In this document: in pieces, positions 49,732-58,853 of the stretch
How positions within the stretch are numbered: position 1 is the stretch's first letter
Layout: each line of letters starts with the position of its first letter
Origin: RYN-122 sp963761655
GTDB lineage: Bacteria; Actinomycetota; Actinomycetes; Mycobacteriales; SCTD01
DNA length: 64,000 bases
NCBI GenBank assembly: GCA_963761655.1
Contig: CAVXHI010000003.1
Coordinates: 62,001 to 126,000 of the forward strand
Direction of reading: 5' to 3'
Notes under the pieces: generated by a model
Database searches by the model: none
Seen by the model: only the letters and a program-made list of their open reading frames with translations
What the model was told of the DNA's origin: nothing
Position numbers and translations under genes: made by a program

Positions 49732-52703
49732 CCGCCGCCGTCCTGGAGCGCCCCCGCGCCCGGCTGCTCGCCGTCACCGGCGGCGCCGCGGTCCTGCCCC
49801 TTGCAGTCCTGTTCGGGCTGAACCTCGTCGACGAGCTCGACCGCGCCGCGTTCGCCACCCTGACGCCCGAGATCCGGGCCAGCTTCGGGCTGTCGAACCA
49901 GCAGTTCCTCGGCATCGTCACCGCCGCGAACGCGATCGTCATCCTCGCCGCCCTCCCCGTCGGGCGCCTCGCCGACCGCGTGGACCGGGTCCGGCTGGCC
50001 CGCTTCGTCGCCCTGCTCTGGGCGTTCGGCTCGGTGCTGGTCGGGGTCTCCCCGATCATCCCGGTGCTCGTGCTCGGCCGGCTCCTCGGCGGGCTCGGGC
50101 GCATCTCCAACGAGCCGCTGCACGCCTCGCTGCTGGCCGACTGGTACGCCCCCGCGAACCGCCCCCAGGTCTACGCGACCCACCGCCTGGCGAACTTCTT
50201 CGGCAACGTGCTCGGTCCGGTCGTCGCGGTGGCGATCGCCGCGGTGGCGGGCGGCACCGAGGGCTGGCGCTGGGCCTTCGGCTTCCTCGCGATCCCCACG
50301 GTCGTCCTCGTGCTGCGTGCCCGCGGGCTGTCCGACCCCGGCCGGCACGGCGCCGTCGTCCCGGTCGGCGCGCTCTCCCCCGACGGCCCGCTGGTCCTCG
50401 AGGGCCCCGCCGACGACGGCCCTCCCCTGCCGCTGCGCCCGGCCCTGCGCGCCCTGTCCCGGCTGGCCACCCTGCGGCGCCTGTGGCTGTCGGCGGTCTT
50501 CTTCGGGGCCGGCGTCGGGTCGCTGCCCATCTTCATCAGCGCCTTCGCCAACGACGCCCTCGGCATCGGCCCCACTGGGCGGTCCGCGCTCAACGTCGGC
50601 TTCGGCGTGGCCGGCTTCGTCGGCCTGCTGGTCGCCGGCCGCCTCGCCTCCCGCACCGTCGAGGCCGGGAACATCCCCGGCCTGGCCCTGCAGACGGGCG
50701 GCGCCATCGTCGTCTCCGGCATCGCCATCATGTGCGCGGCCGGTCTGCCGACCGTGCCCAGCGTCCTGCTGCTGCTGGTGTCGGGGCTGTTCCTCGAGTC
50801 GTTCTTCCCGGCCTACCTGCCGCTCGTCGCCGAGGTGGCCCCGGCCCGGCTGCGCGCCCAGGCGTACGGCAGCACCATCACCTTCGTCGCGATCGGCGCG
50901 ATCTTCGTCGGCATCCCGGTCGGCGGGATCAGCGACTCCGCGGGCCCGCGCACCGGGTTCGCCGTCCTCGGGCTGGCCATGACGCTGGGCGGCCTGGTGG
51001 CCGCCAGCGCCCGGTCCGCGGTCGCGCGCGACCTGGCCGGCCGCGGGCAGGAGCCCGGCGGGGGCCTCGACGTCGTCAGCGGCGGCGGGTCCCCGGGCCC
51101 GACGCCGGTCCTGGACTGCCGCGGCGTGCAGGTCGCCTACGACGGCGTCCAGGTCCTGTTCGGCGTCGACCTGGTGGTCGAGCCGGGCGAGGTCGTCGCC
51201 CTGCTCGGCACGAACGGCGCCGGGAAGTCGACCCTGCTCAAGGCCGTCGCCGGGCTCGCCCCCGTCACCGGCGGCAGCATCCTGCTCGACGGCGACGACA
51301 TCACCGGCGTCGCGGCCTCGAAGCTGGCCGGCCGCGGCGTCGCCCTCGTGCCGGGCGGCAAGGGCGTGTTCGGCTCGCTCACCGTGGCCGAGCACCTGCG
51401 CCTGTCGGGCTGGGGCGCCGACAAGGCCGTCCACGCCCGGGGCGTCGAGGACGCCCTCACCCTGCTCCCCCGGCTGCGCGAGCGCACCGAGACCGCGGCG
51501 GGCGACCTCTCCGGAGGCGAGCAGCAGATGCTCGCCCTCGCGATCGCCTTCGTCGGCAGGCCGAAGCTGCTGATGATCGACGAGCTGTCCCTGGGCCTCG
51601 CCCCCGCCATCGTCGGCACCCTGCTCGAGGCGGTCCGGGCGGTGTCGGCCCAGGGCACGACCATCGTGCTGGTGGAGCAGTCGGTGAACGTCGCCCTGAC
51701 GGTGGCCTCCCGGGCGACGTTCCTCGAGAAGGGCCGGGTCGTGTTCAGCGGCCCGACGGCGGACCTGCTCGAGCGCCCCGACGTCCTGCGCTCCGTGCTG
51801 CTCGCCGGCTCGCAGGCCCGGCTCGAGACGGTGGAGCGGGAGCAGACCGACGAGGGCGAGGTCCGGCTCAGGGCGGAGAACCTGGTCAAGCGCTACGGCG
51901 GGGTGACCGCCGTCGACGACGTCTCCTTCGAGGTCCGGGCCGGCGAGGTCGTCGGCATCCTCGGGCCCAACGGCAGCGGCAAGACCAGCCTGCTCGACCT
52001 GCTGGCGGGCACCGCCCCCGGCGACGGCGGCCGGGTCCTGCTGGTCGGCCCGTCCGGCGAGGTCGACGTCACCGACTGGTCCTCGCGCCGCCGGGCTCTG
52101 GCCGGACTCGGCCGGTCGTTCCAGGACGCCAAGCTGTTCCCCGCCCTGACCGTCGCGCAGAACGTCGCGGTCGCCCTCGAGCGCCACCTCGACGTCCGTG
52201 ACCCGCTCGCCGACGTCCTGCACCTGCCCGCGACGTCGCAGGTCGAGGAGGACGTCCGTTGGACCGTCGGCGACCTGCTCGGACTGACCGGCCTGACCCC
52301 GCTGGCCGGCCGGTCCGCCGGCGACCTGTCCACCGGCACCCGCCGCGTCCTCGACCTCACCCTCGCCCTCGCGCACGACCCCTCCGTGCTGCTCCTGGAC
52401 GAGCCCGGCGCCGGGATCGCCCAGCGCGAGGCCGAGGCCCTCGGGCCGCTGCTGCGCCGGGTGGCGGCCGCCACCGGGTGCGCCCTGGTCCTCGTCGAGC
52501 ACGACGTCCCCCTGCTGCGCGGCCTGTGCGACCGCCTGGTCGCCATGGTCGAGGGCAGGGTCGTCACGGTCGGCCCACCCGACGAGGTCCTCGCCCACCC
52601 CGTCGTCGTCGCGGCGTACCTCGGCGGGGACAGCGCCACCATCGAGCGCAGCGGGTCGGCCGCCCCGCGGAAGCGGGTCCGTCGCGCGAAGGCCCCCTCG
52701 TGA
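49728..52703 (+). CDS. MFS transporter fused to LivF- and LivG-type ABC ATPases
   Basis: A single 991-residue open frame. Residues 1 to about 430 form a 12-helix major facilitator: NLVDELDRAAFATLTPEIRA, ANAIVILAALPVGRLADRVD (the loop 2-3 motif) and LNVGFGVAGFVGLLVAGRLA. Then a LivF-type ATPase with Walker A GTNGAGKST (about 494), signature LSGGEQQMLALA (about 594) and Walker B LLMIDELSLGLAP. Then a LivG-type ATPase with Walker A GPNGSGKTS (about 746), a variant signature LSTGTRRVLDL (about 867) and Walker B VLLLDEPGAGIA. Both ATPases are needed by the adjacent fused permease. GTG start overlaps the permease stop (GTGA), and the stop overlaps the next start. Role of the MFS part unknown. Confidence 0.85.
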   Translation: MTAAVLERPRARLLAVTGGAAVLPLAVLFGLNLVDELDRAAFATLTPEIRASFGLSNQQFLGIVTAANAIVILAALPVGRLADRVDRVRLARFVALLWAFGSVLVGVSPIIPVLVLGRLLGGLGRISNEPLHASLLADWYAPANRPQVYATHRLANFFGNVLGPVVAVAIAAVAGGTEGWRWAFGFLAIPTVVLVLRARGLSDPGRHGAVVPVGALSPDGPLVLEGPADDGPPLPLRPALRALSRLATLRRLWLSAVFFGAGVGSLPIFISAFANDALGIGPTGRSALNVGFGVAGFVGLLVAGRLASRTVEAGNIPGLALQTGGAIVVSGIAIMCAAGLPTVPSVLLLLVSGLFLESFFPAYLPLVAEVAPARLRAQAYGSTITFVAIGAIFVGIPVGGISDSAGPRTGFAVLGLAMTLGGLVAASARSAVARDLAGRGQEPGGGLDVVSGGGSPGPTPVLDCRGVQVAYDGVQVLFGVDLVVEPGEVVALLGTNGAGKSTLLKAVAGLAPVTGGSILLDGDDITGVAASKLAGRGVALVPGGKGVFGSLTVAEHLRLSGWGADKAVHARGVEDALTLLPRLRERTETAAGDLSGGEQQMLALAIAFVGRPKLLMIDELSLGLAPAIVGTLLEAVRAVSAQGTTIVLVEQSVNVALTVASRATFLEKGRVVFSGPTADLLERPDVLRSVLLAGSQARLETVEREQTDEGEVRLRAENLVKRYGGVTAVDDVSFEVRAGEVVGILGPNGSGKTSLLDLLAGTAPGDGGRVLLVGPSGEVDVTDWSSRRRALAGLGRSFQDAKLFPALTVAQNVAVALERHLDVRDPLADVLHLPATSQVEEDVRWTVGDLLGLTGLTPLAGRSAGDLSTGTRRVLDLTLALAHDPSVLLLDEPGAGIAQREAEALGPLLRRVAAATGCALVLVEHDVPLLRGLCDRLVAMVEGRVVTVGPPDEVLAHPVVVAAYLGGDSATIERSGSAAPRKRVRRAKAPS

Positions 52704-53704
52704 GGCGCCTCGTCGCGCTGGTCGCGCTCGCGCCCCTGCTCGCCGTGCTGCCCGCGTCGACATCGGCATCGGCGGCCGAGCAGGCGCCGGCGGGCTGGTG
52801 GTACCAGCCGCAGCAGCTGCCCTCGACGGTCCCGGCGGCCGTGCCCGCGCCGCCCTACGTCGGCTCCGGCCAGCTGCTCGTCGAGGGGACCGGCGCCGCC
52901 CCGAACGCCGTCGCCGCGGTCCGGCTGCAGGTGCCGAGCGGCAGCACCGCCGGCCTGCTCACGCTCCCGGTCGCCAGCGCCCGGGGCGTCCCCGTGGTGA
53001 CCGCCTGCCGGGCGCTGAGCGGCTGGGCGCCGGTCGAGACCGGCCGCTGGGAGCTGCGCCCCCGCTGCGACGGGCCCGCCGTCGTGCTGGCGCTCAGCGC
53101 CGACGGCACCACGCTCAGCGGGCCCGTCGGCACCCTCGTCCGCGAGGGCGTCCTCGACGTCGTCCTGGAGCCCGCGGCCACCGACCCGTTCTCCGTCACG
53201 CTGGCCGCGCTGACCATCGACGTGCTCGCGACGTCGGCGGCGGCCCCGGTCGAGACCCCGGCGCCCGCCGCCGAGGAGGCGGCCGCCCCGGCCCCCGACG
53301 CCCCGGTCGAGGCGCCGACCGCACCGGAGCAGCCCCCCGTCGACACCCCGCAGGACGTCCCCGGGACCGCCGTCCTGCCCGCCGTCGAGGCGCCCCCGGC
53401 CGCCCCGGAGACCGTCGCGCCGCAGGCCCCCGCGGTCGCCGCCCCTCAGGCGCTGCCCCGTACCGTCGCCGCTCGGCCCGGGGACGACGAGGCCCGCCGC
53501 CTCGCCCTCGTCCTGCTCGCCCTCGTGGCCGGCACGGCCGCGCTGCTCTCCCAGGGTCGCGCCCGGCTCCCCCGACCTCTCGTCGCCGTGGCCGGCAGCG
53601 CGTCCGCCCCGCCCTCCTCCGCCCCGCCCTCGCCCGCGTCGCCCCTGCGCGGCGTCGGGCGCTTCCGCTCCGCCCGCACCGGCACCCCGCCGGTGCGGCT
53701 CTGA
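52700..53704 (+). CDS. Secreted, C-terminally anchored protein of the importer operon
   Basis: 334 residues. Signal peptide (RRLVALVALAPLLAVLPASTSASA), a beta-rich domain (about 40-185) with two cysteines (VVTACRALSGW, LRPRCDGP), a Pro/Ala/Glu-rich stalk (about 190-265), one membrane segment (ALVLLALVAGTAALLS) and a basic, Pro/Ser-rich cytoplasmic tail ending TPPVRL. No named domain recognised. GTG start overlaps the MFS-ABC stop (GTGA), so it is made with the importer and may dock the binding protein or present substrate at the cell surface; that is inference. Confidence 0.75.
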   Translation: MRRLVALVALAPLLAVLPASTSASAAEQAPAGWWYQPQQLPSTVPAAVPAPPYVGSGQLLVEGTGAAPNAVAAVRLQVPSGSTAGLLTLPVASARGVPVVTACRALSGWAPVETGRWELRPRCDGPAVVLALSADGTTLSGPVGTLVREGVLDVVLEPAATDPFSVTLAALTIDVLATSAAAPVETPAPAAEEAAAPAPDAPVEAPTAPEQPPVDTPQDVPGTAVLPAVEAPPAAPETVAPQAPAVAAPQALPRTVAARPGDDEARRLALVLLALVAGTAALLSQGRARLPRPLVAVAGSASAPPSSAPPSPASPLRGVGRFRSARTGTPPVRL

Positions 53705-53715
53705 CAGGAGAACGT

Positions 53716-54988
53716 GTGACCGAGACCGAGGCCCCCGCCGTCCTGCCCGCGCACGGCGTGCCCCGTGAGCAGCTGCTGGACGAGCTCCGCGCCAACCGGC
53801 ACGACGACGCCGACTGGCGCGGCGGCCGGATCTTCGGCCTCGTCTACAACCCCGACGACGAGGAGCTCGAGGAGACCCTCGCCGCCGTCGGGCGCGAGTA
53901 CCTGGCCGAGAACGCCCTCAACCCGTTCCGCTTCCCGTCGCTCGCCCGGCTCGAGCGGCAGGTCGCCGACACCGTCCTCGACCTGTTCCACGGGTCCCCC
54001 GGCAACGGCGGCCTGACCAGCGGCGGCACCGAGTCGATCCTGCTGTCGGTCTACGTCGCCCGCGAGGTCGCCAAGGAGAAGGGCATCGCGGCGCCGAGCA
54101 TCGTCACGGGCATCACCGTGCACCCCGCCTTCGCCAAGGCCTGCCACCTGCTCGGCGTCCGGCAGGTCCGGGTGCCCGTCGGGGAGGACAAGCGGCTCGA
54201 CGTCGCGGCCCTCGAGGCGGCGTGCGACGACACCACCGCGATGGTCGTCGCCAGCGCCCCCAACTACCCGTACGGCGTGATGGACGACGTCCCCGCCGTC
54301 GCCGCCGTCGCCTCCGCGCGCGGGCATCCTGTGCCACGTCGACGCGTGCCTCGGCGGCCTGCTGCTGCCGTTCTGGGAGCGGCTCGGCGAGCACGTGCCG
54401 CCGTGGGACTTCCGGGTCGAGGGCGTCACGAGCATCAGCGCCGACGTCCACAAGTACGGCTACGCCTTCAAGGGCGCCAGCGTGCTGCTGTTCCGCGACC
54501 TCGACCTCTACTGGAAGCAGTGGTGGTTCGACGACGGCGCCTGGGGCGGCGGCATGTACGGCTCCCCGACGGCAGCCGGCACCCGGCCCGCGCCCCCGAT
54601 CGCCGGCGCGTGGGCGGCGCTCCGGTCCCTGGGCGAGGACGGCTACGTGCGCCTCGCCGGCGTCGTCCGCGACACCCGCGACCGCCTGGTGGCAGGCATC
54701 GCCGAGATCGAGGGCCTGACCGTCACCGTCCCACCGCTGTTCAGCGTCTTCGAGGTCAGCAGCGACACCGGCCTGGACATGGAGGCGGTCGCCGACGCCC
54801 TGGGCGAGCGCGGCTGGTACCCCGACCGCCAGCCCGGGGGCCTGCACCTGATGCTGTCGCCGGTCCACGCCACCGTGGCCGACGACCTCCTGCGCGACCT
54901 CGCCGCCGCTGCCCAGGAGGTCCACGCGGGCCGCACCGGGGCCGGGGCCACCGCCACGTACGGCGCCACGCTGCCGACCGAGATCTGA
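53716..54988 (+). pseudogene. PLP-dependent group II decarboxylase / sphingosine-phosphate-lyase-like, frameshifted
   Basis: About 423 residues corrected. N-terminal FGLVYNPDDEELEETLAAVG, NPFRFPSLARLE, then LTSGGTESILLSVYVAREVA as in Dpl1-type enzymes. At 54322-54324 one extra G shifts the frame; the next frame reads GILCHVDACLGGLLLPFWER and then SADVHKYGYAFKGASVLLF, with the PLP lysine (about 246) after the conserved His. Substrates in this family are amino acids or phosphorylated amino-alcohols; specificity here is unknown. GTG start at 53716 with AGGAG five bases upstream. It sits between the importer operon and the amidase. Confidence 0.85.
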
Positions 54989-54998
54989 GGACGACCCC

Positions 54999-56387
54999 GT
55001 GACCGAGCCCTGGCTGCAGGACGCCTGCGCCCTCGTCGACGCCTACCGCGACGGCACCACCACGCCCACCGAGGCCGTCCAGGCCGTGCTCGACGCCGTC
55101 GAGAAGGACCCCTACAACGCGGTCTGCCACGTCGACCCCGAGGGCGCCCTGGCCGCTGCGGCCACGGCGGACGTGTCCCTCCCCTTCGGCGGCGTCCCGT
55201 TCGCGGTCAAGGAGCTCGAGCCGGTGCAGGGCTGGCCGTTCGCCTACGGGACGAAGCTGCTCGAGGGCAACACCGGCGCGTACACGGCGGTCCACGTCGA
55301 GCGGATCCGCGACCTCGGCGGGGCGATCCCCGTCGTCCAGACGACCAGCAGCGAGCTCGGCCTGGTCGCCTACACGTCCACGAAGGTGCACGGCACGACG
55401 ACCAACCCGTGGGACACCACCCGCACGCCGGGGGGCAGCAGCGGCGGCACCGCGGCCGCGGTCTCCGGCGGGCTGGTCCCCATCGGCACCGGCACCGACG
55501 GCGGCGGCTCGATCCGCATCCCCGCCTCGTACGTCGGCCTCGTCGGGTTCAAGACGAGCTTCCGCCGCATCCCGTTCGCCCCGCAGGCGCAGATGGAGCC
55601 GCTGACCTCGACCGTCGGCTGCCTGTCCCGGTCGGTCCGCGACAGCGCCCGCTGGCTCGACGTCGCCAACGGCAGCCACCCGCGCGACCCGTTCAGCCTC
55701 CCCCGCGTCGAGGGCTTCGAGGCCGGCCTCGGCACCCGCGACCTGTCCGGCCTGCGGGTCGCCGTCCTGCCCGACTTCGGCGGGTCGGTCGTGCACCCCG
55801 ACATCGCGGCCGTCGTCGTCGAGACCGCCGAGGCGCTGATCCGGGAGGCCCGGATGGCCCGGGTCGACGTCGACTTCACGCTGCCCGACATGGGCGCCGC
55901 CTGGGCCGGCCCCGCGCTGCCGATCATGTGGGCGGGCCTCGGCCCGTTCTGGCCGGACGTCCGCGAGCTCGTCACCGACGAGGTCGCCGCCGCGCTCGAC
56001 ATGGCCAAGGCCTACGACATCGACGTCGCCGCAGCGATCGACCCGGTGCGCAAGGCGCTCAACGAGGCCGTCGCCGACCTGTTCGAGCAGGTCGACCTCG
56101 TGCTCGCCTCGACCTGCCCCGACGACGCCCACGCCGCCGAGGGCCCCTCGCCCCGGCAGGTCGGCGGCCTCGAGGTCGACCCCTTCAACGCCGGCCGCCT
56201 CACCATGGGCATGAACATCACGGGCCTGCCGTCGATCAGCGTCCCCTCGGGGCTGTCCCCGAACGGCCTGCCCACCGGCATGCAGATCGTCGGCATGCGC
56301 CACACCGACGGGCTGCTCCTCGACGTCGCCGCGTTCGTCGAGAGGATGCGCCCCTGGCCGCTCGTCGCGCCGGCGGCCCGGCGGTAG
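54999..56387 (+). CDS. Amidase signature family enzyme
   Basis: 462 residues. The full Ser-cisSer-Lys triad is visible: Lys71 in PFAVKELEPVQG, the cis-Ser in TPGGSSGGTAAA (about 147-148), nucleophile Ser171 in GTGTDGGGSIRIPAS. FGGVPFAVKE and VGFKTSFRRIPF fit hydrolases of small amides rather than GatA, and no gatB/gatC are adjacent. GTG start at 54999, 10 bp after the decarboxylase, so probably cotranscribed. It may hydrolyse an amide brought in by the importer operon upstream; that is inference. Confidence 0.9.
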   Translation: MTEPWLQDACALVDAYRDGTTTPTEAVQAVLDAVEKDPYNAVCHVDPEGALAAAATADVSLPFGGVPFAVKELEPVQGWPFAYGTKLLEGNTGAYTAVHVERIRDLGGAIPVVQTTSSELGLVAYTSTKVHGTTTNPWDTTRTPGGSSGGTAAAVSGGLVPIGTGTDGGGSIRIPASYVGLVGFKTSFRRIPFAPQAQMEPLTSTVGCLSRSVRDSARWLDVANGSHPRDPFSLPRVEGFEAGLGTRDLSGLRVAVLPDFGGSVVHPDIAAVVVETAEALIREARMARVDVDFTLPDMGAAWAGPALPIMWAGLGPFWPDVRELVTDEVAAALDMAKAYDIDVAAAIDPVRKALNEAVADLFEQVDLVLASTCPDDAHAAEGPSPRQVGGLEVDPFNAGRLTMGMNITGLPSISVPSGLSPNGLPTGMQIVGMRHTDGLLLDVAAFVERMRPWPLVAPAARR

Positions 56388-56422
56388 CGGTTCCCCCTGG
56401 TGGCTGAGGGCAGGGGCCTGGC

Positions 56423-56707
56423 ATGACGCAGCCCCTGCCCCCCGAGCCCCACGACGGCCTCAAGGCCGACACCGACGCCGAGCGCACGTTCAACGAGGCC
56501 GCGCAGACCGGCGGCCGGGCCGGTGCCGGCACCAGCGGCATCGTCGACACCGGCCCGGCGCCCGCCGACGAGCAGCCCTCGAAGGCCGTCGGCGGGGGCA
56601 CGGCCGGTGGCGACGCCCTGGCCGGGGTCACGGCGTCGGAGGAGGACGTCGAGGAGGCGGTCTCCGGCGACACCGGTCCCGAGCACCCGGGCACGCGCCG
56701 GTCCTGA
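56423..56707 (+). CDS. Small acidic hypothetical protein
   Basis: 94 residues, hydrophilic and low in complexity (Gly, Ala, Asp, Glu, Pro), with no membrane segment or cysteine. Near the middle TGGRAGAGTSGIVDTGPAP and at the end EEDVEEAVSGDTGPEHPG suggest a disordered chain. ATG 56423; it sits 35 bp after the amidase stop. No family recognised. Coding potential is moderate: the third-position GC is high and no other frame offers a better gene here. Confidence 0.55.
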   Translation: MTQPLPPEPHDGLKADTDAERTFNEAAQTGGRAGAGTSGIVDTGPAPADEQPSKAVGGGTAGGDALAGVTASEEDVEEAVSGDTGPEHPGTRRS

Positions 56708-56725
56708 CAGGTCTACGGTCGTCCC

Positions 56726-56992
56726 GTGTGCCGCAGCATCCGGGTCCTGCACGGCTTCGAGCCGCCCGTCACCGAGGACGAGGTCCAGGCGGCTGCCCTG
56801 CAGTACGTCCGGAAGATCAGCGGCTCGACGACGCCCGCCCGGGACAACGCCGACGCCGTCGCCGAGGCCGTCGAGCAGGTCGCTGCGGCGACCCGGCTGC
56901 TGCTGGGCCGGCTGCACCGGCACGGTCCGCCCAAGGACCGCGAGGTGGAGGCGGCCAAGGCGCGCGCCCGGGCCGCCTCCCGCTACGCGTAG
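56726..56992 (+). CDS. DUF2277 family protein
   Basis: 88 residues, nearly the whole family consensus: MCRSIRVLHGFEPPVTEDEV, then ALQYVRKISGSTTPARDNAD and PPKDREVEAAKARARAASRY. DUF2277 proteins are small, conserved, widely spread in actinobacteria and uncharacterised. GTG start at 56726 (GTGTGCCGC). It converges on the hemerythrin-like gene with only 7 bp between the stops. Confidence 0.92.
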   Translation: MCRSIRVLHGFEPPVTEDEVQAAALQYVRKISGSTTPARDNADAVAEAVEQVAAATRLLLGRLHRHGPPKDREVEAAKARARAASRYA

Positions 56993-56999
56993 ACCCGCC

Positions 57000-57497
57000 T
57001 CAGCTGTTCGCCTCGACGTAGGCGTCCGGGTCCTTGACGTCCGTGTCGAGCCCGGGCGCCGCCGTCGTCGTCTTGGCCGTCTCGAAGGCGATCGCGAGGT
57101 CGTTGCGCAGCTGCGCCGAGGCGTGCCGCCGGAAGTCCGGGAGGCCGTCGTCCTCCTCCTCGCCCATGTGCTCCGTGTTCGCCTCGCGGGCGTCCTTCAC
57201 CGCGGCCCACCAGTCGTCCGAGCCGACCTCGGCCGCGGCGGCCCGCTGCACGGCCTCGCGGATGTCGTTGTGGTCGCCGACGGCGTCCCGGGTCTCCTCG
57301 CCGCCCTCGTCGGCCAGCTTCAGCAGCTCGGGGTAGAAGACGGCCTCCTCGGCCGCGGCGTGCACCTCGAGGAACTCCGCGAGGTCCTTCCACAGGGCGC
57401 CGAGCCGCTCGGTGTCCTTCGGGTCGACGTCGTCGAGCACGGCGAAGGCGAGCCGCTGGCGGTGGTGGTCGGCCAGGATCAGGTCGGTGATGTCCAT
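57000..57497 (-). CDS. Hemerythrin HHE domain protein
   Basis: 165 residues from ATG 57497, which has CAGGAG six bases upstream (an in-frame GTG further upstream is less likely). The cation-binding HHE pattern is clear: ADHHRQRLAF, LEVHAAAEEAVFYPEL, VGDHNDIREAV and NTEHMGEEEDDGLPDFRRHA supply His/Glu ligands to a di-iron site. Such proteins bind oxygen or reactive species. It follows the PPOX-family gene on the same strand by about 40 bp, so the two may be a stress unit. Confidence 0.9.
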   Translation of the reverse strand: MDITDLILADHHRQRLAFAVLDDVDPKDTERLGALWKDLAEFLEVHAAAEEAVFYPELLKLADEGGEETRDAVGDHNDIREAVQRAAAAEVGSDDWWAAVKDAREANTEHMGEEEDDGLPDFRRHASAQLRNDLAIAFETAKTTTAAPGLDTDVKDPDAYVEANS

Positions 57498-57536
57498 GCC
57501 GGACTCCTGCCCCTCCTGGCCGACCCGCACCCGGGG

Positions 57537-58010
57537 TCAGCCGGGGACGACGTCGCCCTGCTCGCCCGCGTCGTGCCCGCGCCCGAGCGCCGCCGAGGCG
57601 ATCTGCAGCAGCGAGCCGATGCGGCCGTGCGGCCCGTCCCAGTACTCGCCGTAGGACACCGCGACGTCGAGGACGCGGACCTTCGGGTCGTCCTTGCCGT
57701 CGAAGTACGCCGCCGCGCCGACGTTCCACAGCTCGGCGATGCGGGCGCGGTCGTCCGCGGTCCGGGCGCTCCCCTGCAGGGCGACGTAGCTGTTCTTGCC
57801 GGGGTCGCTGAAGGTGACCGTCGTCGGGGAGCCGCTCGCCTCCAGCGACCCGACCCAGTCGGCGTCCACCCCGACGAGGAACGACAGCACCCCGCCCTCC
57901 TGCCCGGCGAGAGCGAGCGGGCGGGACTTCCAGGTGCCGTCGGTGTCGGCGGTCGCCACCATGGCGAAGCGCATGCCGTCCAGCGTGTCCTCGAGCGTCT
58001 TCTGCGTCAT
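57537..58010 (-). CDS. Pyridoxamine 5'-phosphate oxidase-like (general stress protein 26 type)
   Basis: 157 residues, split-barrel flavin-binding fold. RFAMVATADTDGTWKSRPLA is the typical first strand pair; VTFSDPGKNSYVALQGSART and the C-terminal LDVAVSYGEYWDGPHGRI match general stress protein 26 family members. ATG start at 58010 with AAGGAG seven bases upstream. It lies upstream of and on the same strand as the hemerythrin-like gene. Confidence 0.9.
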   Translation of the reverse strand: MTQKTLEDTLDGMRFAMVATADTDGTWKSRPLALAGQEGGVLSFLVGVDADWVGSLEASGSPTTVTFSDPGKNSYVALQGSARTADDRARIAELWNVGAAAYFDGKDDPKVRVLDVAVSYGEYWDGPHGRIGSLLQIASAALGRGHDAGEQGDVVPG

Positions 58011-58103
58011 GGCCGGGCTCCTTCCCCGGCTCCGCCGTCGCACTCCCGGGCGCCCCGTGCCAGGGTCGACGACGCCCTGCGCCCTGCCCCTGAGCCCCTG
58101 GAG

Positions 58104-58853
58104 ATGCCCGTGTACGACGCCGTCCTGGCCGAGACCGTCCGCCTGCCCGGAGCCGGCGGCGACCTGCTCGAGGCCTACGCCGCCCGCCCCCTCGACGGCG
58201 CCCCGCGCGGGGGCGTCGTCGTCATCCACCACCTGCCCGGCTACGACCGGGAGACCAGGGAGTACGTCCGGCGGCTCGCGACGCTCGGCTACAACGCGGT
58301 CTGCCCGCACCTGTACTCGCGCGAGGGCTCCGGTGTCGAGGGTGGCGTCGCGCACGACGACGCCGCCGCGGCCGCCCGGGCGGGCGGGGGCGTGCCCGAC
58401 GAGCAGGTGGTGGGCGACGTCGCGGGGGCCGCCGCGTGGCTGCGCGCGCTGTCCAACAGCAACGGCCGGGTCGGCACCCTCGGGCACTGCTCGGGCGGTC
58501 GGCACTCCTTCCTCGCCGCCACCGCGCTGCCGCTGCAGGCCGCCGTCGTCTGCTACGGCGGTGCGGTCGTGGGCGACGCGCCCTTCCCGACGATGGTGCC
58601 GCTGCTGGACCGCGCGCCCTCGATCGGCTGCCCGGTGCTCGGCCTGTACGGCAACGACGACTCCTTCCCGACGCCGGCGCAGGTCGACCAGATCGAGCAG
58701 GAGGTGACGGCGGCCGGCAAGGAGTTCGAGGTGCACCGCTACGACGGCGCCGGCCACGCCTTCTTCTCCCCGGACCGCCCGTCCTACCGGGTCGAGGCCG
58801 CCGTCGACGGCTGGCAGCGGATCGAGGCCTTCTACGCCCGCACCCTCAGCTGA
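58104..58853 (+). CDS. Dienelactone hydrolase family protein
   Basis: 249 residues, alpha/beta hydrolase with a cysteine nucleophile: GTLGHCSGGRHSF (Cys129), Asp in YGNDDSFPTPAQV, His in DGAGHAFFSPDRPSY, the usual triad order. VVIHHLPGYDRETREYVRRL forms the N-terminal strand and oxyanion area. The start is uncertain: ATG 58104 lies directly on GGAG, while GTG 58110 has the GGAG at six bases, so the true start may be 58110. The stop overlaps the next start (TGATG). Confidence 0.9.
   Translation: MPVYDAVLAETVRLPGAGGDLLEAYAARPLDGAPRGGVVVIHHLPGYDRETREYVRRLATLGYNAVCPHLYSREGSGVEGGVAHDDAAAAARAGGGVPDEQVVGDVAGAAAWLRALSNSNGRVGTLGHCSGGRHSFLAATALPLQAAVVCYGGAVVGDAPFPTMVPLLDRAPSIGCPVLGLYGNDDSFPTPAQVDQIEQEVTAAGKEFEVHRYDGAGHAFFSPDRPSYRVEAAVDGWQRIEAFYARTLS

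Noticed and set aside
54999..56387. GatA (Glu-tRNA amidotransferase subunit A)
   Set aside because: No gatB or gatC nearby, and the gene follows a decarboxylase; the general amidase signature enzyme fits better.
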